Below, piece after piece: positions 24,237-35,242 of a stretch of DNA of 64,000 bases. The notes beneath the pieces were generated by a model. That model searched no databases. It was not told the origin of the DNA and saw only the letters and a list, made by a program, of their open reading frames with translations. Origin of the DNA: Bibersteinia trehalosi. Its GTDB lineage: Bacteria > Pseudomonadota > Gammaproteobacteria > Enterobacterales > Pasteurellaceae. The translations under genes were made by a program, and so were the position numbers. How positions within the stretch are numbered: the first letter of the stretch is position 1; each line of letters starts with the position of its first letter. Location of the stretch: NCBI RefSeq assembly GCF_004346205.1, contig NZ_SMAM01000002.1, positions 124,001 through 188,000 of the forward strand, read 5' to 3'.

Positions 24237-25463
24237 ATGACTATCGAAATTATTACTCCAGACCTTCCCGAATCTGTTGCCGATGCAACTGTTGCCACTT
24301 GGCATAAAAATGTAGGCGATGTGGTAAAGCGTGATGAAGTCCTCGTTGAAATTGAAACCGATAAAGTGGTACTTGAAGTGCCCGCAACCCAAGATGGCAT
24401 CTTAACCGAAATTATGGAAGCAACCGGTGCTACAGTGGTAAGCAAACAGCTACTAGGTAAACTTTCAGCTATTCAAGCTGGTGACATTTCTACTGCTACT
24501 ATTGCCCAAAATGAGCCAACACCAGCCGATCGTAAAGAAGCCGCAATTGAACATTCACATAACGACGCCGATGCACAAGGTCCTGCTATTCGCCGCTTAT
24601 TAGCAGAACACGATCTCAAAGCTGAAGATATCCACGGTACAGGCGTAGGAGGCAGAATTACCCGCGAAGATATCGAAGCAGCTGTTGCTAAACGTCAATC
24701 ACAAGCGGTACAAAATGCAGCAGAAAATGCAAATAATACTGTCAGCACCGTTGCCTACTCAGCACGTAGCGAAAAACGCGTACCAATGACTCGTCTGCGT
24801 AAACGCATTGCAGAACGCTTGCTGGAGGCGAAGAATACTACCGCAATGCTCACCACATTCAACGAAGTAGATATGAAACCGATTATGGATTTGCGCAAAC
24901 AATACGGTGAAAAATTTGAGAAACAGCATGGCGTGCGTTTAGGCTTTATGTCATTCTATATTAAAGCCGTTGTAGAAGCGCTAAAACGCTACCCAGAAGT
25001 AAATGCTTCTATTGATGGTGATGATGTGGTTTACCATAACTACTTTGATGTCAGTATTGCCGTCTCCACGCCTCGTGGTTTAGTTACGCCGGTATTACGT
25101 GATTGTGACAAACTATCTATGGCGGAAATTGAGAAAAAAATCAAAGAACTCGCAGAAAAAGGTCGTGATGGCAAATTAACCGTTGAAGATCTAACGGGTG
25201 GTAACTTTACCATTACCAATGGTGGTGTATTTGGTTCATTAATGTCCACGCCTATCATTAATCCACCACAAAGTGCAATTCTAGGTATGCACGCCATCAA
25301 AGATCGTCCTGTAGCGGTAAACGGTGAAGTGGTCATTCGCCCAATGATGTATCTGGCTCTCAGTTATGATCACCGTTTAATTGATGGGCGAGAGTCTGTT
25401 GGCTTCTTAGTTGCAGTACGCGATTTATTAGAAGATCCTACCCGCCTATTGCTTGAAATCTAA
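24237..25463 (+). CDS. sucB: Dihydrolipoyl succinyltransferase E2 component
   Basis: A 408-residue core subunit of 2-oxoglutarate dehydrogenase. The lipoyl domain (1-75) has the modified lysine in [11 protein letters not shown], the E3-binding domain is [32 protein letters not shown] (about 115-148), and the catalytic domain ends in [16 protein letters not shown] with the active His and Asp. AAAGGAAAAG gives a good ribosome site before 24237. It is the last gene of the sucAB unit, ended by a strong terminator; sucCD is not adjacent. Confidence 0.97.
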   Translation: MTIEIITPDLPESVADATVATWHKNVGDVVKRDEVLVEIETDKVVLEVPATQDGILTEIMEATGATVVSKQLLGKLSAIQAGDISTATIAQNEPTPADRKEAAIEHSHNDADAQGPAIRRLLAEHDLKAEDIHGTGVGGRITREDIEAAVAKRQSQAVQNAAENANNTVSTVAYSARSEKRVPMTRLRKRIAERLLEAKNTTAMLTTFNEVDMKPIMDLRKQYGEKFEKQHGVRLGFMSFYIKAVVEALKRYPEVNASIDGDDVVYHNYFDVSIAVSTPRGLVTPVLRDCDKLSMAEIEKKIKELAEKGRDGKLTVEDLTGGNFTITNGGVFGSLMSTPIINPPQSAILGMHAIKDRPVAVNGEVVIRPMMYLALSYDHRLIDGRESVGFLVAVRDLLEDPTRLLLEI

Positions 25464-25475
25464 TCTTAAAAACGG

Positions 25476-25506
25476 ATAACCCGCTATACAAGCGGGTTAT
25501 TTTTTA
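25476..25506 (+). terminator. Terminator of sucAB
   Basis: ATAACCCGCT (25476-25485) and AGCGGGTTAT (25491-25500) form a perfect 10-bp stem with a five-base loop, followed by TTTTT at 25501-25505. It also lies just past the stop of the convergent gene at 25512. Confidence 0.9.
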
Positions 25507-25511
25507 CTTTT

Positions 25512-26057
25512 TTATGCAAAATCTTGCAATTCTGGGTTGATTGGGGTCTCTGCAATGTTATTTGCATAGTTACATAGGGTTGCCAAGCTGACACCTAAAA
25601 TCACATCTAACGCATTTTGTTGGTTATAACCCGCATCAAAAAATTCCTGTAATTGCGCTGGGGTTAATTTTGCTTTTTGAAGCATCACTGCCATCGTAAA
25701 ACGCGCCAGTGTGTCATATTTTGGATTCGCCTCAATGCGTGCAGTGGCACGAATCGCATCAACAATCTCTTGTGGCATTTTTAATAATTTTAGTGAAATT
25801 TTAGTATGACCAGCCACACAAAAACCACAACCATTGACGACTGCTGCTGTAATTTGTACGACTTCGCGCTCTTCTGCGGTTAAGCTATTGCGACCATTAA
25901 TGCCACCTACAGTACGATAGGTTTCTAATGCAGTTGGTGCATTCGCCAGCACACCAATTAAGTTAGGAATAAAACCATTCGCTTGCTGTACCGCTTTTAA
26001 TGCCTCTTGTGATGCTTCTGGTGCGCTTTCAATCGTGTGAATTTGGAATTTAGACAT
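25512..26057 (-). CDS. Carboxymuconolactone decarboxylase/AhpD-family protein
   Basis: A 181-residue protein with the AhpD-like core NGCGFCVAGHTKISLK near residue 75-90: a CxxC pair followed by His four residues on, as in AhpD-type peroxidases with an alkylhydroperoxidase fold. The N-terminal PNLIGVLANAPTALETYRTVGG and the C-terminal repeat of the fold (NALDVILGVSLATLCNYANN) fit the uncharacterised peroxidase-related branch. A role in peroxide or electrophile detoxification is likely but unproven. It stands alone on the minus strand with about 100 bases of upstream AT-rich sequence. Confidence 0.85.
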   Translation of the reverse strand: MSKFQIHTIESAPEASQEALKAVQQANGFIPNLIGVLANAPTALETYRTVGGINGRNSLTAEEREVVQITAAVVNGCGFCVAGHTKISLKLLKMPQEIVDAIRATARIEANPKYDTLARFTMAVMLQKAKLTPAQLQEFFDAGYNQQNALDVILGVSLATLCNYANNIAETPINPELQDFA

Positions 26058-26152
26058 GATTACCTCAAAAATAATATTAAGAAATTGTAAGCAGTCTAAA
26101 GGAAATTACTTATTACAGAAAATAGCAAAATTTACTTTAATATGATTTTTTA

Positions 26153-26680
26153 TTATAAGCTTTGCTGCCTTTTCTGTTTCTTTTCCGCTCTTCTCTTCTT
26201 AAAAAAAGCACTGATTTTTTCTCGACAATGCTCTGCCATAACACCCCCTCTAATTTCAAGCGCATGATTCATTTTATAATCTTCAAACAGATGATAACGA
26301 GAGCCGACTGCGCCTGTCTTGTAATCCATTGCACCAAACACTAATCGACCAATGCGAGAATGCAAAATCGCGCCTGCGCACATTGGGCAAGGCTCAAGCG
26401 TCACATAAAGCGTACAATCCATCAGGCGATAGTTCTGAATTTTCACCGCTGCCATTCGGATCGCTTGAATTTCTGCATGAGCAGTCGGATCATTTGAAGA
26501 GATAGTCAAATTAAACCCTTCTCCGATAATTTCCCCTGCTTTCGTCACCAACACCGCACCCACTGGAATTTCGCCCATTTCTTCAGCTTTATCTGCAAGA
26601 TTTAAAGCCTGTTGCATAAAATAGTGATCTTGCTCAGCAAGTGTGAGATTGCAAAAGGTTTGCTTAGATTGAATAAACAT
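26153..26680 (-). CDS. tadA: tRNA-specific adenosine deaminase
   Basis: A 175-residue zinc enzyme that converts the wobble adenosine 34 of tRNA-Arg(ACG) to inosine. Zinc and catalytic residues are in THAEIQAIRMA (His and Glu) and LEPCPMCAGAILHSRIGRLVFG (two Cys). The body starting MQQALNLADKAEEMGEIPVGAVLV fits the family. The stretch before it (residues 1-21) could be an extension, and a start at 26617 is possible; neither has a strong ribosome site. The Lys/Arg-rich tail is common in TadA. Confidence 0.93.
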   Translation of the reverse strand: MFIQSKQTFCNLTLAEQDHYFMQQALNLADKAEEMGEIPVGAVLVTKAGEIIGEGFNLTISSNDPTAHAEIQAIRMAAVKIQNYRLMDCTLYVTLEPCPMCAGAILHSRIGRLVFGAMDYKTGAVGSRYHLFEDYKMNHALEIRGGVMAEHCREKISAFFKKRRAEKKQKRQQSL

Positions 26681-26733
26681 ATTTCACAAAAAATTAAGGG
26701 CGCACACAAGTACGCCCATCTTCTCAAATAAAA

Positions 26734-28515
26734 TTAACGGCGACCACGTTCGTTAAAACGCTTTTCTTTAAAACCGCCTTTACGTTCTTTAAAGCCTCGA
26801 TCTTGACGATCATTGCGACTGCCTTTGCGAGGATTACCACGACGTTCGCCGCCGCCATTTTCTACTGCACCGATTAAGCTCATTTGCATTGGTTTGCTTA
26901 ATAAACGAGCTTTATTAGCAAAGTGTTGGACTAAATGTTTTGGCATACCTTGCGGCAATTCAATGGTTGAATAGGTGTCGTGCAGTTTGATATGCCCAAT
27001 GTAACGACTACTGATGTCGCCTTCGTTGGCAATTGCACCGACAATGTGGCGAACTTCTACGCCATCTTCACGCCCTAATTCAATGCGGTATAAATCCATC
27101 GCTACGCCATTGTTTTCACGATGTTCACGACCGCCACGACGTTCTAATGAACGAGGATTTTCACGCCCACCACGTTCACGACTGCGTTTGATTTCAGGAT
27201 CAGGTGGTAAAATCAATTTTTGTTTTTCGGTTAGCATCATCATCATTGCAGCCGCTAACTCTTCGTGATCTTGGTCAGCCGTGAATAAATCTTCCAATAA
27301 TTCACGATATTGCTCTAAATCGTGATGCTCTAATTGCTGAGAAATACGAGCTTTAAATTTCTCACGACGTTTTGCCATCAACATTTCGTGGTTTGGAATA
27401 GCCACTTCATCAATCGGTTTTTTGATGAGATGTTCAATGTTTTTCAGCAAACGGCGTTCACGAGGTTCAACAAATAATAAGGCACGACCAGAGCGACCTG
27501 CACGCCCTGTACGCCCAATACGGTGTACATAGCTTTCTGCATCAAGAGTAATGTCGTAGTTTACCACTAAACTGATTCTCTCAATATCAATACCACGAGC
27601 GGCGACATCGGTTGCCACGACAATATCTAATCGGCCTGATCTTAAACGTTCTAAGGCGTGCTCACGAGCTTGCTGGGTCATATCACCATTCAATGCTGCC
27701 GCACGGTAGCCATTGCGTTCTAATAATTCGGTAATATCTACCGTGCCTGTTTTGGTACGAGTAAAGATAATTGCAGCGTCAAATTCTTCCACTTCTAAGA
27801 AACGCAATAAGGCATCATTTTTACGGAAACCTTCTACACGCCAAAAACTTTGGGTGATGTCAGGTGCTGAACGTTGAGTTGCCTGAATTTTAACTTCTTG
27901 CGGATCTTTCATAAAACGGCGTGTAATACGGCGAATAGGCTCAGGCATTGTGGCAGAGAAGAGAGCTGTTTGGTGATCTTCTGGTAATTCCGCCATTACC
28001 GTTTCAACATCTTCAATAAAGCCCATACGCAACATTTCGTCCGCTTCATCAAGTACAATTGCTTTTAACGCAGAAAGGTTTAGCGTGCCTTTGCGGATAT
28101 GATCAAGGATACGTCCCGGTGTCCCAACCACCACTTGTGCACCTGCTTTTAAATCACGAATCTGTAAGCCGTAAGATTGCCCACCATAGATAGTCGCAAT
28201 ACGAATGCCTTTCATATTTTTGGTAAATTGCTCACAAGCATCAGCAACTTGAATCGCTAATTCACGGGTTGGTGCCATCACTAACATTTGTGGGTGGCGT
28301 TCAGAAACTTGAATTTGTGCAAGAATCGGTAAAGAGAATGCGGCGGTTTTACCACTGCCTGTTTGTGCCATACCTAATACATCACGACCTGCAAGTAAGT
28401 GTGGAATACAGGCTTGTTGAATGGGAGATGGATTAACAAAGCCCATGTCATTTACAGCATCAAGAATGGTTTGGGGTAAGCCTAAGTCGGCGAAAGTCAT
28501 AGTTTCGGTTGTCAT
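26734..28515 (-). CDS. deaD: Cold-shock DEAD-box RNA helicase DeaD (CsdA)
   Basis: A 593-residue ATP-dependent RNA helicase used in ribosome assembly and RNA turnover at low temperature. Motifs in order: Q motif [14 protein letters not shown], Walker [51 protein letters not shown] and [14 protein letters not shown] DbpA-like RNA-binding domain follows ([22 protein letters not shown]), then a basic Arg/Gly-rich tail. It lies downstream of pnp and nlpI in the same order as in E. coli, linking it to mRNA decay. Confidence 0.96.
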   Translation of the reverse strand: MTTETMTFADLGLPQTILDAVNDMGFVNPSPIQQACIPHLLAGRDVLGMAQTGSGKTAAFSLPILAQIQVSERHPQMLVMAPTRELAIQVADACEQFTKNMKGIRIATIYGGQSYGLQIRDLKAGAQVVVGTPGRILDHIRKGTLNLSALKAIVLDEADEMLRMGFIEDVETVMAELPEDHQTALFSATMPEPIRRITRRFMKDPQEVKIQATQRSAPDITQSFWRVEGFRKNDALLRFLEVEEFDAAIIFTRTKTGTVDITELLERNGYRAAALNGDMTQQAREHALERLRSGRLDIVVATDVAARGIDIERISLVVNYDITLDAESYVHRIGRTGRAGRSGRALLFVEPRERRLLKNIEHLIKKPIDEVAIPNHEMLMAKRREKFKARISQQLEHHDLEQYRELLEDLFTADQDHEELAAAMMMMLTEKQKLILPPDPEIKRSRERGGRENPRSLERRGGREHRENNGVAMDLYRIELGREDGVEVRHIVGAIANEGDISSRYIGHIKLHDTYSTIELPQGMPKHLVQHFANKARLLSKPMQMSLIGAVENGGGERRGNPRKGSRNDRQDRGFKERKGGFKEKRFNERGRR

Positions 28516-28696
28516 AAAATTCCAAATAGAGATTTGGCATTATCCGCAATAATCTGGGAATATGCGACATACACTCTCGGTATGCGATATGCACTACAAT
28601 TAAAGCTAATGCCTAATAAAAAAATAAATTGTTGAGTTCGGTAGGAATAAAAATACTGGGGATAATCCCACAAGAAATAAAAACCTGTTTAGTATC

Positions 28697-28741
28697 CAAG
28701 CGGTACAATTTTGTAAAAAATCTGCAAAAAACGACCGCTTG
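28697..28741. repeat. Inverted pair of uptake-signal cores between nlpI and deaD
   Basis: CAAGCGGT (28697-28704) faces ACCGCTTG (28734-28741) across 29 T/A-rich bases, 20 bases beyond the nlpI stop. It could form a hairpin after nlpI, but the loop is long. The remaining part of this 245-base gap holds a stretch with repeated TATGCGA/TATGCGATATGC words near 28560-28592 and no gene. Confidence 0.55.
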
Positions 28742-28760
28742 TTTGTCCTAGTCATTCCCG

Positions 28761-29678
28761 CTAATTTTTCTCAACAACGGGATCAATTTGAGTTGCTCGT
28801 AATTGAGCAAGCTCAAACAAGGCAAAACGATACTCAACAAAGTTATAAACCTGGTTTGCGGCAGCTAAACGAAAGAAACTCTTAGCGTCATTGATTAGCC
28901 CCATTTTGAGTGTTTGTTTTGCAAGATAGAAGTATGTTTCAGTTAAAATTTCAGCATATTGTGCAGTATTTGCTTCTGCTTGTGCTTCCATTTTGTAACG
29001 GAGTTGATCTAAGGTAAATTTACCCAAAATATAATCAACGATATTACTTCCCCAAAACTCCTTCGAAAGCCCGTAAGAACGCGCAATTAAATTCTCTTTT
29101 GCTGTTCTTGGACTTAATTCAAGTTCATTAAAATACAGCCATAAAACCCGATAAGGATCGGTTTTATCCGCTGCATAAAATCGTTCAAAATCACGCTGTG
29201 CTTGCGCATAGCGTCCACTGTAATAAAACAGCAACCCGCGATTTAAGCGAGCATAATCATAATTTTGGTCTAAATCCAGTACGGCATTAAACGCATCAAC
29301 AGAGCTATCGTAGTCGTCGTCTAGCAGTAAATAAAGCCCTAAATAGTTATAAGCGGCAGCCATTTTAGGGTTATACTCAACCGCCAAACTAAAATCATTT
29401 CTTGCTAATGACCATAATCCTAGACTGTCGTAAATAACGCCTCGTTCAAAATGCAATTCTGCACGCTCACTGTTGCGCAGTTCAGCTTCTTGTAATACTT
29501 GGCTGAGTCGCACCAGCATCACCTCTTGCTCAAAACGGAGCTGTGGGCTGACTTCTGATAGTGGTAAGCGATTCGGAGCAATTAAATCCGTATTTCGATT
29601 TACACAGCCACTTAGCAAGAGCAATGTAAATAAATTAAATAACCAAAAGTGGAAATTGAACAACTTAGCAAGCTGCAT
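28761..29678 (-). CDS. nlpI: TPR lipoprotein NlpI
   Basis: A 305-residue outer-membrane lipoprotein. The signal peptide ends in a lipobox LLLLSGC with Cys at about residue 25. The rest is tetratricopeptide repeats, for example ELHFERGVIYDSLGLWSLARNDFSLAVEYNP, AAYNYLGLYLLLDDDYDSSVDAFNAVLDLD and ARLNRGLLFYYSGRYAQAQRDFERF. In E. coli NlpI is an adaptor for murein hydrolases and the protease Prc. It lies between pnp and deaD as in enterics. Confidence 0.93.
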   Translation of the reverse strand: MQLAKLFNFHFWLFNLFTLLLLSGCVNRNTDLIAPNRLPLSEVSPQLRFEQEVMLVRLSQVLQEAELRNSERAELHFERGVIYDSLGLWSLARNDFSLAVEYNPKMAAAYNYLGLYLLLDDDYDSSVDAFNAVLDLDQNYDYARLNRGLLFYYSGRYAQAQRDFERFYAADKTDPYRVLWLYFNELELSPRTAKENLIARSYGLSKEFWGSNIVDYILGKFTLDQLRYKMEAQAEANTAQYAEILTETYFYLAKQTLKMGLINDAKSFFRLAAANQVYNFVEYRFALFELAQLRATQIDPVVEKN

Positions 29679-29706
29679 AAAAAACCTTAGGTTGTGATTA
29701 AATTTA

Positions 29707-29730
29707 AATCCCCCCTAAATCGGGGGGATT
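29707..29730 (-). terminator. Hairpin after pnp
   Basis: AATCCCCCC (29707-29715) pairs with GGGGGGATT (29722-29730) around a six-base loop, 13 bases beyond the pnp stop and before nlpI. The following T-tract on the minus strand (TTTAAATTTAA) is broken, so termination may be partial, allowing some read-through to nlpI and deaD. Confidence 0.65.
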
Positions 29731-29742
29731 GAATTTATTATA

Positions 29743-31881
29743 TTATTCAACGATATCTGATTGAGAATTTTCTTGCTCAACAGTTTCTGTTTCTGCTGCG
29801 GCATTTAAATCTTTCATCGTTAAACGGATTCTGCCTTGACGGTCAATTTCCACCACTTTCACTTGCACCTCTTGACCGACACTGAGGTAATCAGACACAC
29901 GTTCTACACGAGTATCTGTGATTTGCGAAATGTGTACCAAGCCTTCTTTGCCACCTAAAATTGAAACGAATGCACCGAAGTCCACCACACGGGTTACTTT
30001 ACCGTTATAGATTTGGTTTACTTCCACTTCGGCAACGATCTCTTCAATGCGAGCCATTACCGCTTTCGCTGCATTACCGTCAGTTGCGGCAATTTTCACT
30101 GTACCATCATCATCAATGTCAATAGAAGTATTGGTCTCTTCGGTTAAAGCACGAATTGTCGCACCGCCTTTACCAATCACATCTTTGATTTTCTTCGGAT
30201 CGATCTTCATGGTGTGAATGCGTGGCGCATAGTCAGAAATATCTGCACGAGGCGCCGGAATGGCTTGTTCCATCACGCCTAAAATGTGCATTCTTGCACC
30301 TTTCGCTTGGTTTAAAGCAATACGCATAATTTCAGGAGTGATCCCTTCAATTTTAATATCCATTTGCAGTGCTGTTACACCAGTGCGGGTTCCTGCTACT
30401 TTAAAGTCCATATCGCCTAAGTGGTCTTCATCACCTAAAATATCGGAAAGTACTACGAATTTCTCGTCTTCTTTCACGAGTCCCATTGCGATACCCGCAA
30501 CCGCTGCTTTGATTGGCACACCTGCATCCATTAACGCAAGAGAAGCACCACATACAGATGCCATTGAAGAAGAACCGTTAGATTCGGTGATTTCAGACAC
30601 CACTCGCACTACATACGGGAACTCTTCCGCAGTTGGCATCACCGCTAACACACCTCGTTTTGCTAAACGACCATGACCAATTTCACGGCGCTTTGGTGAG
30701 CCGATACGACCAGTTTCGCCCACAGAGTATGGAGGGAAATTGTAGTGGAATAAGAAACGATCGGATTTTTCGCCGGTTAATTCATCAATGATTTGTGCAT
30801 CACGTTCTGTACCTAATGTTGCTACAGCTAATGCTTGGGTTTCGCCACGAGTGAAAAGTGCAGAACCGTGAGTGCGTGGTAATACGCCAGTGCAAATATC
30901 TAAGGCACGCACGGTATCAACAGTACGACCGTCAATGCGTGGTTCGCCCGCAATAATACGGCTACGCACGATTTGGCTTTCTAATGCCGTGAAAATATCA
31001 ACGATAGCGCCTTCTGAAATGGTTTCATCTTCGCCAATGATTGCTGCAATTGTTTCTGCTTTAATTGCATCAATTTGTTCATAACGCACTTGCTTTTCAA
31101 CGATACGGTACGCATCACCTAAACGAGTTTCAGCTAATGCTTTCACTTTATTAATTAAATCGGTATTTGGTTCTGGTGCAACCCAATCCCAACGTGGTTT
31201 GCCTGCTTCTTTCACAAACTCTTTGATATTTTCAATCACCACTTGTTGCTGTTCATGACCAAACACCACCGCTGCAAGCATTTGTTCTTCAGTTAAAATA
31301 TCTGCTTCTGATTCCACCATCAATACGGCTTTATCTGTACCAGCAACCACTAAATCTAAGCGGCTGATTTTTTGTTCACTAGTCGTTGGGTTTAATACTA
31401 ATTGATCGTTAATAAAACCAACACGAGCTGCGCCGATTGGGCCATTAAATGGTACACCTGATAAAGAAAGCGCTGCCGATGCACCGATCATTGCCACTAA
31501 ATCTGGGCTAATTTGTGGATTCACTGACATTACGGTTGCAATGACTTGGATTTCGTTAAAGAAACCTTCAGGGAAAAGTGGGCGAACAGGACGGTCAATC
31601 AAACGAGCAACTAAGGTTTCACCTTCTGATGGTCTGCCTTCACGTTTAAAGAAACCACCAGGGATACGACCTGCTGCATAGGTACGTTCTTGATAATCAA
31701 CTGTTAAAGGAAAGAAATCTTGACCTTCTTTTACGTCTTTTTTCGCAACCACAGTCACGAAAACCGTGGTGTCGTCCATACTTGCCATGACGGCAGCAGT
31801 TGCTTGACGACCAATAGCCCCCGTTTCCAAGGTTACGGTATGCTGACCGTATTTAAATTGTCTTACAATAGGATTAAGCAT
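29743..31881 (-). CDS. pnp: Polyribonucleotide nucleotidyltransferase (PNPase)
   Basis: A 712-residue phosphorolytic 3'-5' exoribonuclease of the degradosome. Two RNase PH domains are evident: the first begins [27 protein letters not shown]; the second has [44 protein letters not shown] with the phosphate-binding residues. A KH domain follows ([19 protein letters not shown]) and a C-terminal S1 domain ([31 protein letters not shown]). AGGAATTT precedes the ATG at 31881. Confidence 0.97.
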   Translation of the reverse strand: MLNPIVRQFKYGQHTVTLETGAIGRQATAAVMASMDDTTVFVTVVAKKDVKEGQDFFPLTVDYQERTYAAGRIPGGFFKREGRPSEGETLVARLIDRPVRPLFPEGFFNEIQVIATVMSVNPQISPDLVAMIGASAALSLSGVPFNGPIGAARVGFINDQLVLNPTTSEQKISRLDLVVAGTDKAVLMVESEADILTEEQMLAAVVFGHEQQQVVIENIKEFVKEAGKPRWDWVAPEPNTDLINKVKALAETRLGDAYRIVEKQVRYEQIDAIKAETIAAIIGEDETISEGAIVDIFTALESQIVRSRIIAGEPRIDGRTVDTVRALDICTGVLPRTHGSALFTRGETQALAVATLGTERDAQIIDELTGEKSDRFLFHYNFPPYSVGETGRIGSPKRREIGHGRLAKRGVLAVMPTAEEFPYVVRVVSEITESNGSSSMASVCGASLALMDAGVPIKAAVAGIAMGLVKEDEKFVVLSDILGDEDHLGDMDFKVAGTRTGVTALQMDIKIEGITPEIMRIALNQAKGARMHILGVMEQAIPAPRADISDYAPRIHTMKIDPKKIKDVIGKGGATIRALTEETNTSIDIDDDGTVKIAATDGNAAKAVMARIEEIVAEVEVNQIYNGKVTRVVDFGAFVSILGGKEGLVHISQITDTRVERVSDYLSVGQEVQVKVVEIDRQGRIRLTMKDLNAAAETETVEQENSQSDIVE

Positions 31882-32063
31882 AATAAATTCCTGTTAAATT
31901 GCTATAAGTTATATCGTTTTATCTTCCTAAAAATTGCGACTAGCAAAAATATCCTTAATAAAAATACTTTTGATAGCCGCCTTCTAATACTAGGAAACAA
32001 AACTGGCACATTATACAGAATAATCGGCTAAAAATCGCAATTTATTTGAATTTTGTTGAGACT

Positions 32064-34292
32064 TTATTCCATTTTTGTTACCCATTGAATCGCCGACTCT
32101 AAATCTGTACGCCATTGCGTAACGATCTGAGTCACCCAATCATTAATGCCTTGCTGCCAATTTTCACCATTATCTGTTTGCGCTAACTGTGCAATAGCTT
32201 GCAATTTCGTTAATCCGACCGAGGCCAATGCCCCTTTAATTTTATGCGCTTCGTCAGCGGTTTGTTTACGCCGTTTTTCATCGCCTGTTTCTTGCCAAAC
32301 TTTTAGATTATGTTCCAAACTATTCACATAATCAGGCATTAATTTAGAAAATAATTGGAAATTCGCTAATACCCCTTCCTTGCCCATCACTTCAATTAGT
32401 TCACCTAATAAACGCTCATCAAAGATTGCATCTAAGGATAATTGTTCGCTAGCAAGCGGTGCTTTTTCTGCAGTATTTTCCCAAAATTCTTCACCGAAAT
32501 AGTAATTCAAACATTCCGAAAGTGCTTCAATAGATAATGGTTTACGCAATACATCATCCATACCCTGTTGTTGATACTCTTCTTTTGTTTGAATAATATT
32601 TGCAGTTAATGAGACTAATAGTGGTAAATAATCAACTTCACCTTGCTCATAACGTTGGCGTAAATTCTGGGCAATTTCAAATCCTGTCGTATCTGGCAAT
32701 TGGATATCTAGCAAGATTAAGTCATAACTATTCTGAGCAAATTTTTCATAGGCTTCCGCGCCTGTCATCGCGACATCGACTTCGCAGCCAAATTTGTCCA
32801 GCATTGCTTTTGCTACCACAACATTTACTTCAATATCTTCAACCAGTAGCACTTTCAGTGAATGAGGTTTAATCTTCACATTTTGTGTGCCATCTGCAAT
32901 ATTTGCCTGAATCGTCAAGGTAAAGGTTGAACCTTTACCTAGCTCACTTTCCACTGTGATATCTCCCCCCATTAGCCTTGCAATACGTTTTGAAATTGCT
33001 AATCCAATACCGCTCCCTGCTGCCTTGCGCTGGTCAGCGCTTTCAGCTTGATAAAACATCGCAAAAATTTTACGTTGTTCATGCTTGGCAATACCAATCC
33101 CCGTATCGTGTAAAATAAAGCCAAAGTGGTCTTGATCATAACGCACAACATTTAAAAAGACAGAACCACCAGCTGGGGTAAATTTGACTGCATTACTCAC
33201 TAAATTCCATAAAATTTGGCTTAAGCGTGCATTATCGACCACAATAAATTCAGGTAGATCATCAGCACAAGCAATATGAAATTTCAATTTTTTCTGTTCT
33301 GCCATTAAATTCGCAAAGTGGCTGATATTGCTGATAATTTGTGAAAATTCCACTTCCGTTTTAAATAGTTCAATACGACGACTATCAATTTTCTCTAAGT
33401 CGATAATATCACTAAAGATATGCCCAAGAGACACTGCACTGACATTAATTGTTTTTAAGTATTCACGCTGCTGATTAGAAAGTTCACCTTCAAGCAAAAT
33501 GCGGCTTAAACCAATGATGCCGTTAAGCGGAGTGCGTAATTCATGACTAATCGTTGCCATAAGGCGAGTCTTATCTCGGCTGTTTTTTTCAATCACTTCC
33601 TGATACCGTTTACGCTCGGTAATATCGCGACCAAATCCCATAATACAATGGCGATCTGTAATACGATCGTAGTAAGGCACTTTACGAATTTCAAAGCAAG
33701 CTAGTTTATCATTAGGAAAACGAATCCACTGCTCATACGTTAATACCGTATTTGTTTTTAATGTATCGCGATCCGTATCCGTCATTAATTTCGCATTTTC
33801 TGGCGTAAATAGCTCTTGGGGTGTACAACAAAGGATTTCCTGCTTTGATTTACCCGTTAGAATTTCCATTGCGTGATTGCAGCCTAAATAACGCCCTTCT
33901 CCGTCTCGGTAGAAAATTAAATCGGGCGAGGCATCAAAAAATGAGCGTAAAAACTCGGCTTGCTGCTCCAATTCTACATTCAAACGCGCATCTGCTTCTC
34001 GTAGAATAGAAAGCTCATCAAGCGATTTTTCTAAACGCGCCCTAGAACGCTCGAGTTTTTCCACAATTAAATTAAAAAAGTAGATCACAAAAGGTGCAGA
34101 ACATAAACCAAAGACCATTGAGCGAATAATGTCTTTAGCTGGAATATGCCCTGTAAATAAAAAGCTCAAACAACATTGTAAAATAATGGCAAAGGAAGAA
34201 ATAAAGACAAAGCCCCACATCGCTGAGCGGACTTTCCCCAACCTTAACACCCAATTCACATAATCTTGAGCATACTGTTTGATGCTTTTCAT
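32064..34292 (-). CDS. arcB: Tripartite sensor kinase ArcB
   Basis: A 742-residue inner-membrane sensor that phosphorylates ArcA when respiration slows. Two membrane helices lie in the first 80 residues. A coiled linker and PAS domain (about 105-230) follow, including LACFEIRKVPYYDR, whose Cys is in the region of a redox-active cysteine of E. coli ArcB. The kinase has H1 at ATISHELRTPLNGIIGLS (His250), then the ATPase region GTGIGIAKHEQRK. A receiver domain (LLLDIQLPDTTGFE) and a C-terminal phosphotransfer domain (DEAHKIKGALASVG) complete the phosphorelay. I chose the ATG at 34292 with AAGGAA upstream. It is 11 bases after the transporter gene at 34304. arcA is not in the window. Confidence 0.95.
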   Translation of the reverse strand: MKSIKQYAQDYVNWVLRLGKVRSAMWGFVFISSFAIILQCCLSFLFTGHIPAKDIIRSMVFGLCSAPFVIYFFNLIVEKLERSRARLEKSLDELSILREADARLNVELEQQAEFLRSFFDASPDLIFYRDGEGRYLGCNHAMEILTGKSKQEILCCTPQELFTPENAKLMTDTDRDTLKTNTVLTYEQWIRFPNDKLACFEIRKVPYYDRITDRHCIMGFGRDITERKRYQEVIEKNSRDKTRLMATISHELRTPLNGIIGLSRILLEGELSNQQREYLKTINVSAVSLGHIFSDIIDLEKIDSRRIELFKTEVEFSQIISNISHFANLMAEQKKLKFHIACADDLPEFIVVDNARLSQILWNLVSNAVKFTPAGGSVFLNVVRYDQDHFGFILHDTGIGIAKHEQRKIFAMFYQAESADQRKAAGSGIGLAISKRIARLMGGDITVESELGKGSTFTLTIQANIADGTQNVKIKPHSLKVLLVEDIEVNVVVAKAMLDKFGCEVDVAMTGAEAYEKFAQNSYDLILLDIQLPDTTGFEIAQNLRQRYEQGEVDYLPLLVSLTANIIQTKEEYQQQGMDDVLRKPLSIEALSECLNYYFGEEFWENTAEKAPLASEQLSLDAIFDERLLGELIEVMGKEGVLANFQLFSKLMPDYVNSLEHNLKVWQETGDEKRRKQTADEAHKIKGALASVGLTKLQAIAQLAQTDNGENWQQGINDWVTQIVTQWRTDLESAIQWVTKME

Positions 34293-34303
34293 TTTTTTAT
34301 TCC

Positions 34304-35167
34304 TTAGCGCCAATAGAATAGGCACACAATTGCAACTATTGCGACCACAACACCCGTATAATTAATTTTATTGATTTTTTCTTTGAAAATTAATGCGCCA
34401 ATCAATGTGCCTAAACAAATTACACCAAGGTTCATGCCAGTAAATACCAACGTTGGATCATCTTTCATTGCTTGATGGGCTTTAATATAGAAAAGGATAT
34501 TGCCGAAATTTAATGTCCCTAACAGCAAGCCTACCGCCACACTTGGAATATGCCATTGTGTGCGTTTTAATAAGAGGTAAATAAACATTAAACATGCTGC
34601 AAAGATAAAAGAAATCACTAAAGTAAGCGAAAATGCTGAACCCGTTTTCGCCATCTGCTTAAATAAAATATCATTCACGCCATAGCCAACCCATACTAAC
34701 GCTAAGCTAATAACGGCAATCATTCCTCCTTTTTCCATTCCTTGCTGACTACGCCATAGTAAACAGCCCAGAGCAATAAAGGCAAGCACAAGTGCAACTA
34801 ATTTATTGCTGGTTACAGCTTCACCAAATAGCGTAAATGCCGCTAAAATCGGTAGAAATAGCGATAAGCGCTGAGCGGCATCGGTACGAATAATCCCTGC
34901 ATATTCCAACGCTTTAGCTTGAATTAAAAAAACACTCGGTAATAAAAAGCCTAAAGCAAAAAAGATATAAGACGAAGGATTTGTCTGCACAATTTCCATA
35001 ATGCTCTGCCCATTGAAATCAGGCTTAAGTAAGGCAAAAGTCAAACTAATAGCAACCAGATAATTAACCGCAATACTTTGATCGATTGCAATCCCTTTCT
35101 GTCGTGCAACTTTAATTAATACACCAACAGTAACGCTACATAAAATAGCTAAAATAAGTTCTAACAT
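34304..35167 (-). CDS. EamA/DMT-superfamily transporter
   Basis: A 287-residue membrane protein with about ten hydrophobic helices in two halves, the layout of drug/metabolite transporters with two EamA units. The second half has GMNLGVICLGTLIGALIFKEKINKINYTGVVVAIVAIVCLFY, the typical ending. The start MLELILAILCSV at 35167 has GGAGA upstream. The substrate cannot be told. It is directly upstream of arcB on the same strand and may share its transcript. Confidence 0.85.
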   Translation of the reverse strand: MLELILAILCSVTVGVLIKVARQKGIAIDQSIAVNYLVAISLTFALLKPDFNGQSIMEIVQTNPSSYIFFALGFLLPSVFLIQAKALEYAGIIRTDAAQRLSLFLPILAAFTLFGEAVTSNKLVALVLAFIALGCLLWRSQQGMEKGGMIAVISLALVWVGYGVNDILFKQMAKTGSAFSLTLVISFIFAACLMFIYLLLKRTQWHIPSVAVGLLLGTLNFGNILFYIKAHQAMKDDPTLVFTGMNLGVICLGTLIGALIFKEKINKINYTGVVVAIVAIVCLFYWR

Positions 35168-35242
35168 TGATTCTCCTTTATAAAGGTATATTAAGATTTC
35201 CTGAACACGAAATTTTGCAAAAAAAGGCAAAAAATTGACCGC

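Noticed and set aside
24126-24445. Minus-strand frames over the sucA-sucB junction as small genes
   Set aside because: They overlap the sucB lipoyl domain and have no start signals or family likeness.
27121-27190. Short repeated GGACGACGTTC-like words inside deaD as a tandem repeat
   Set aside because: They encode the Arg/Gly-rich C-terminal part of the helicase and reflect codon repetition, not a separate element.
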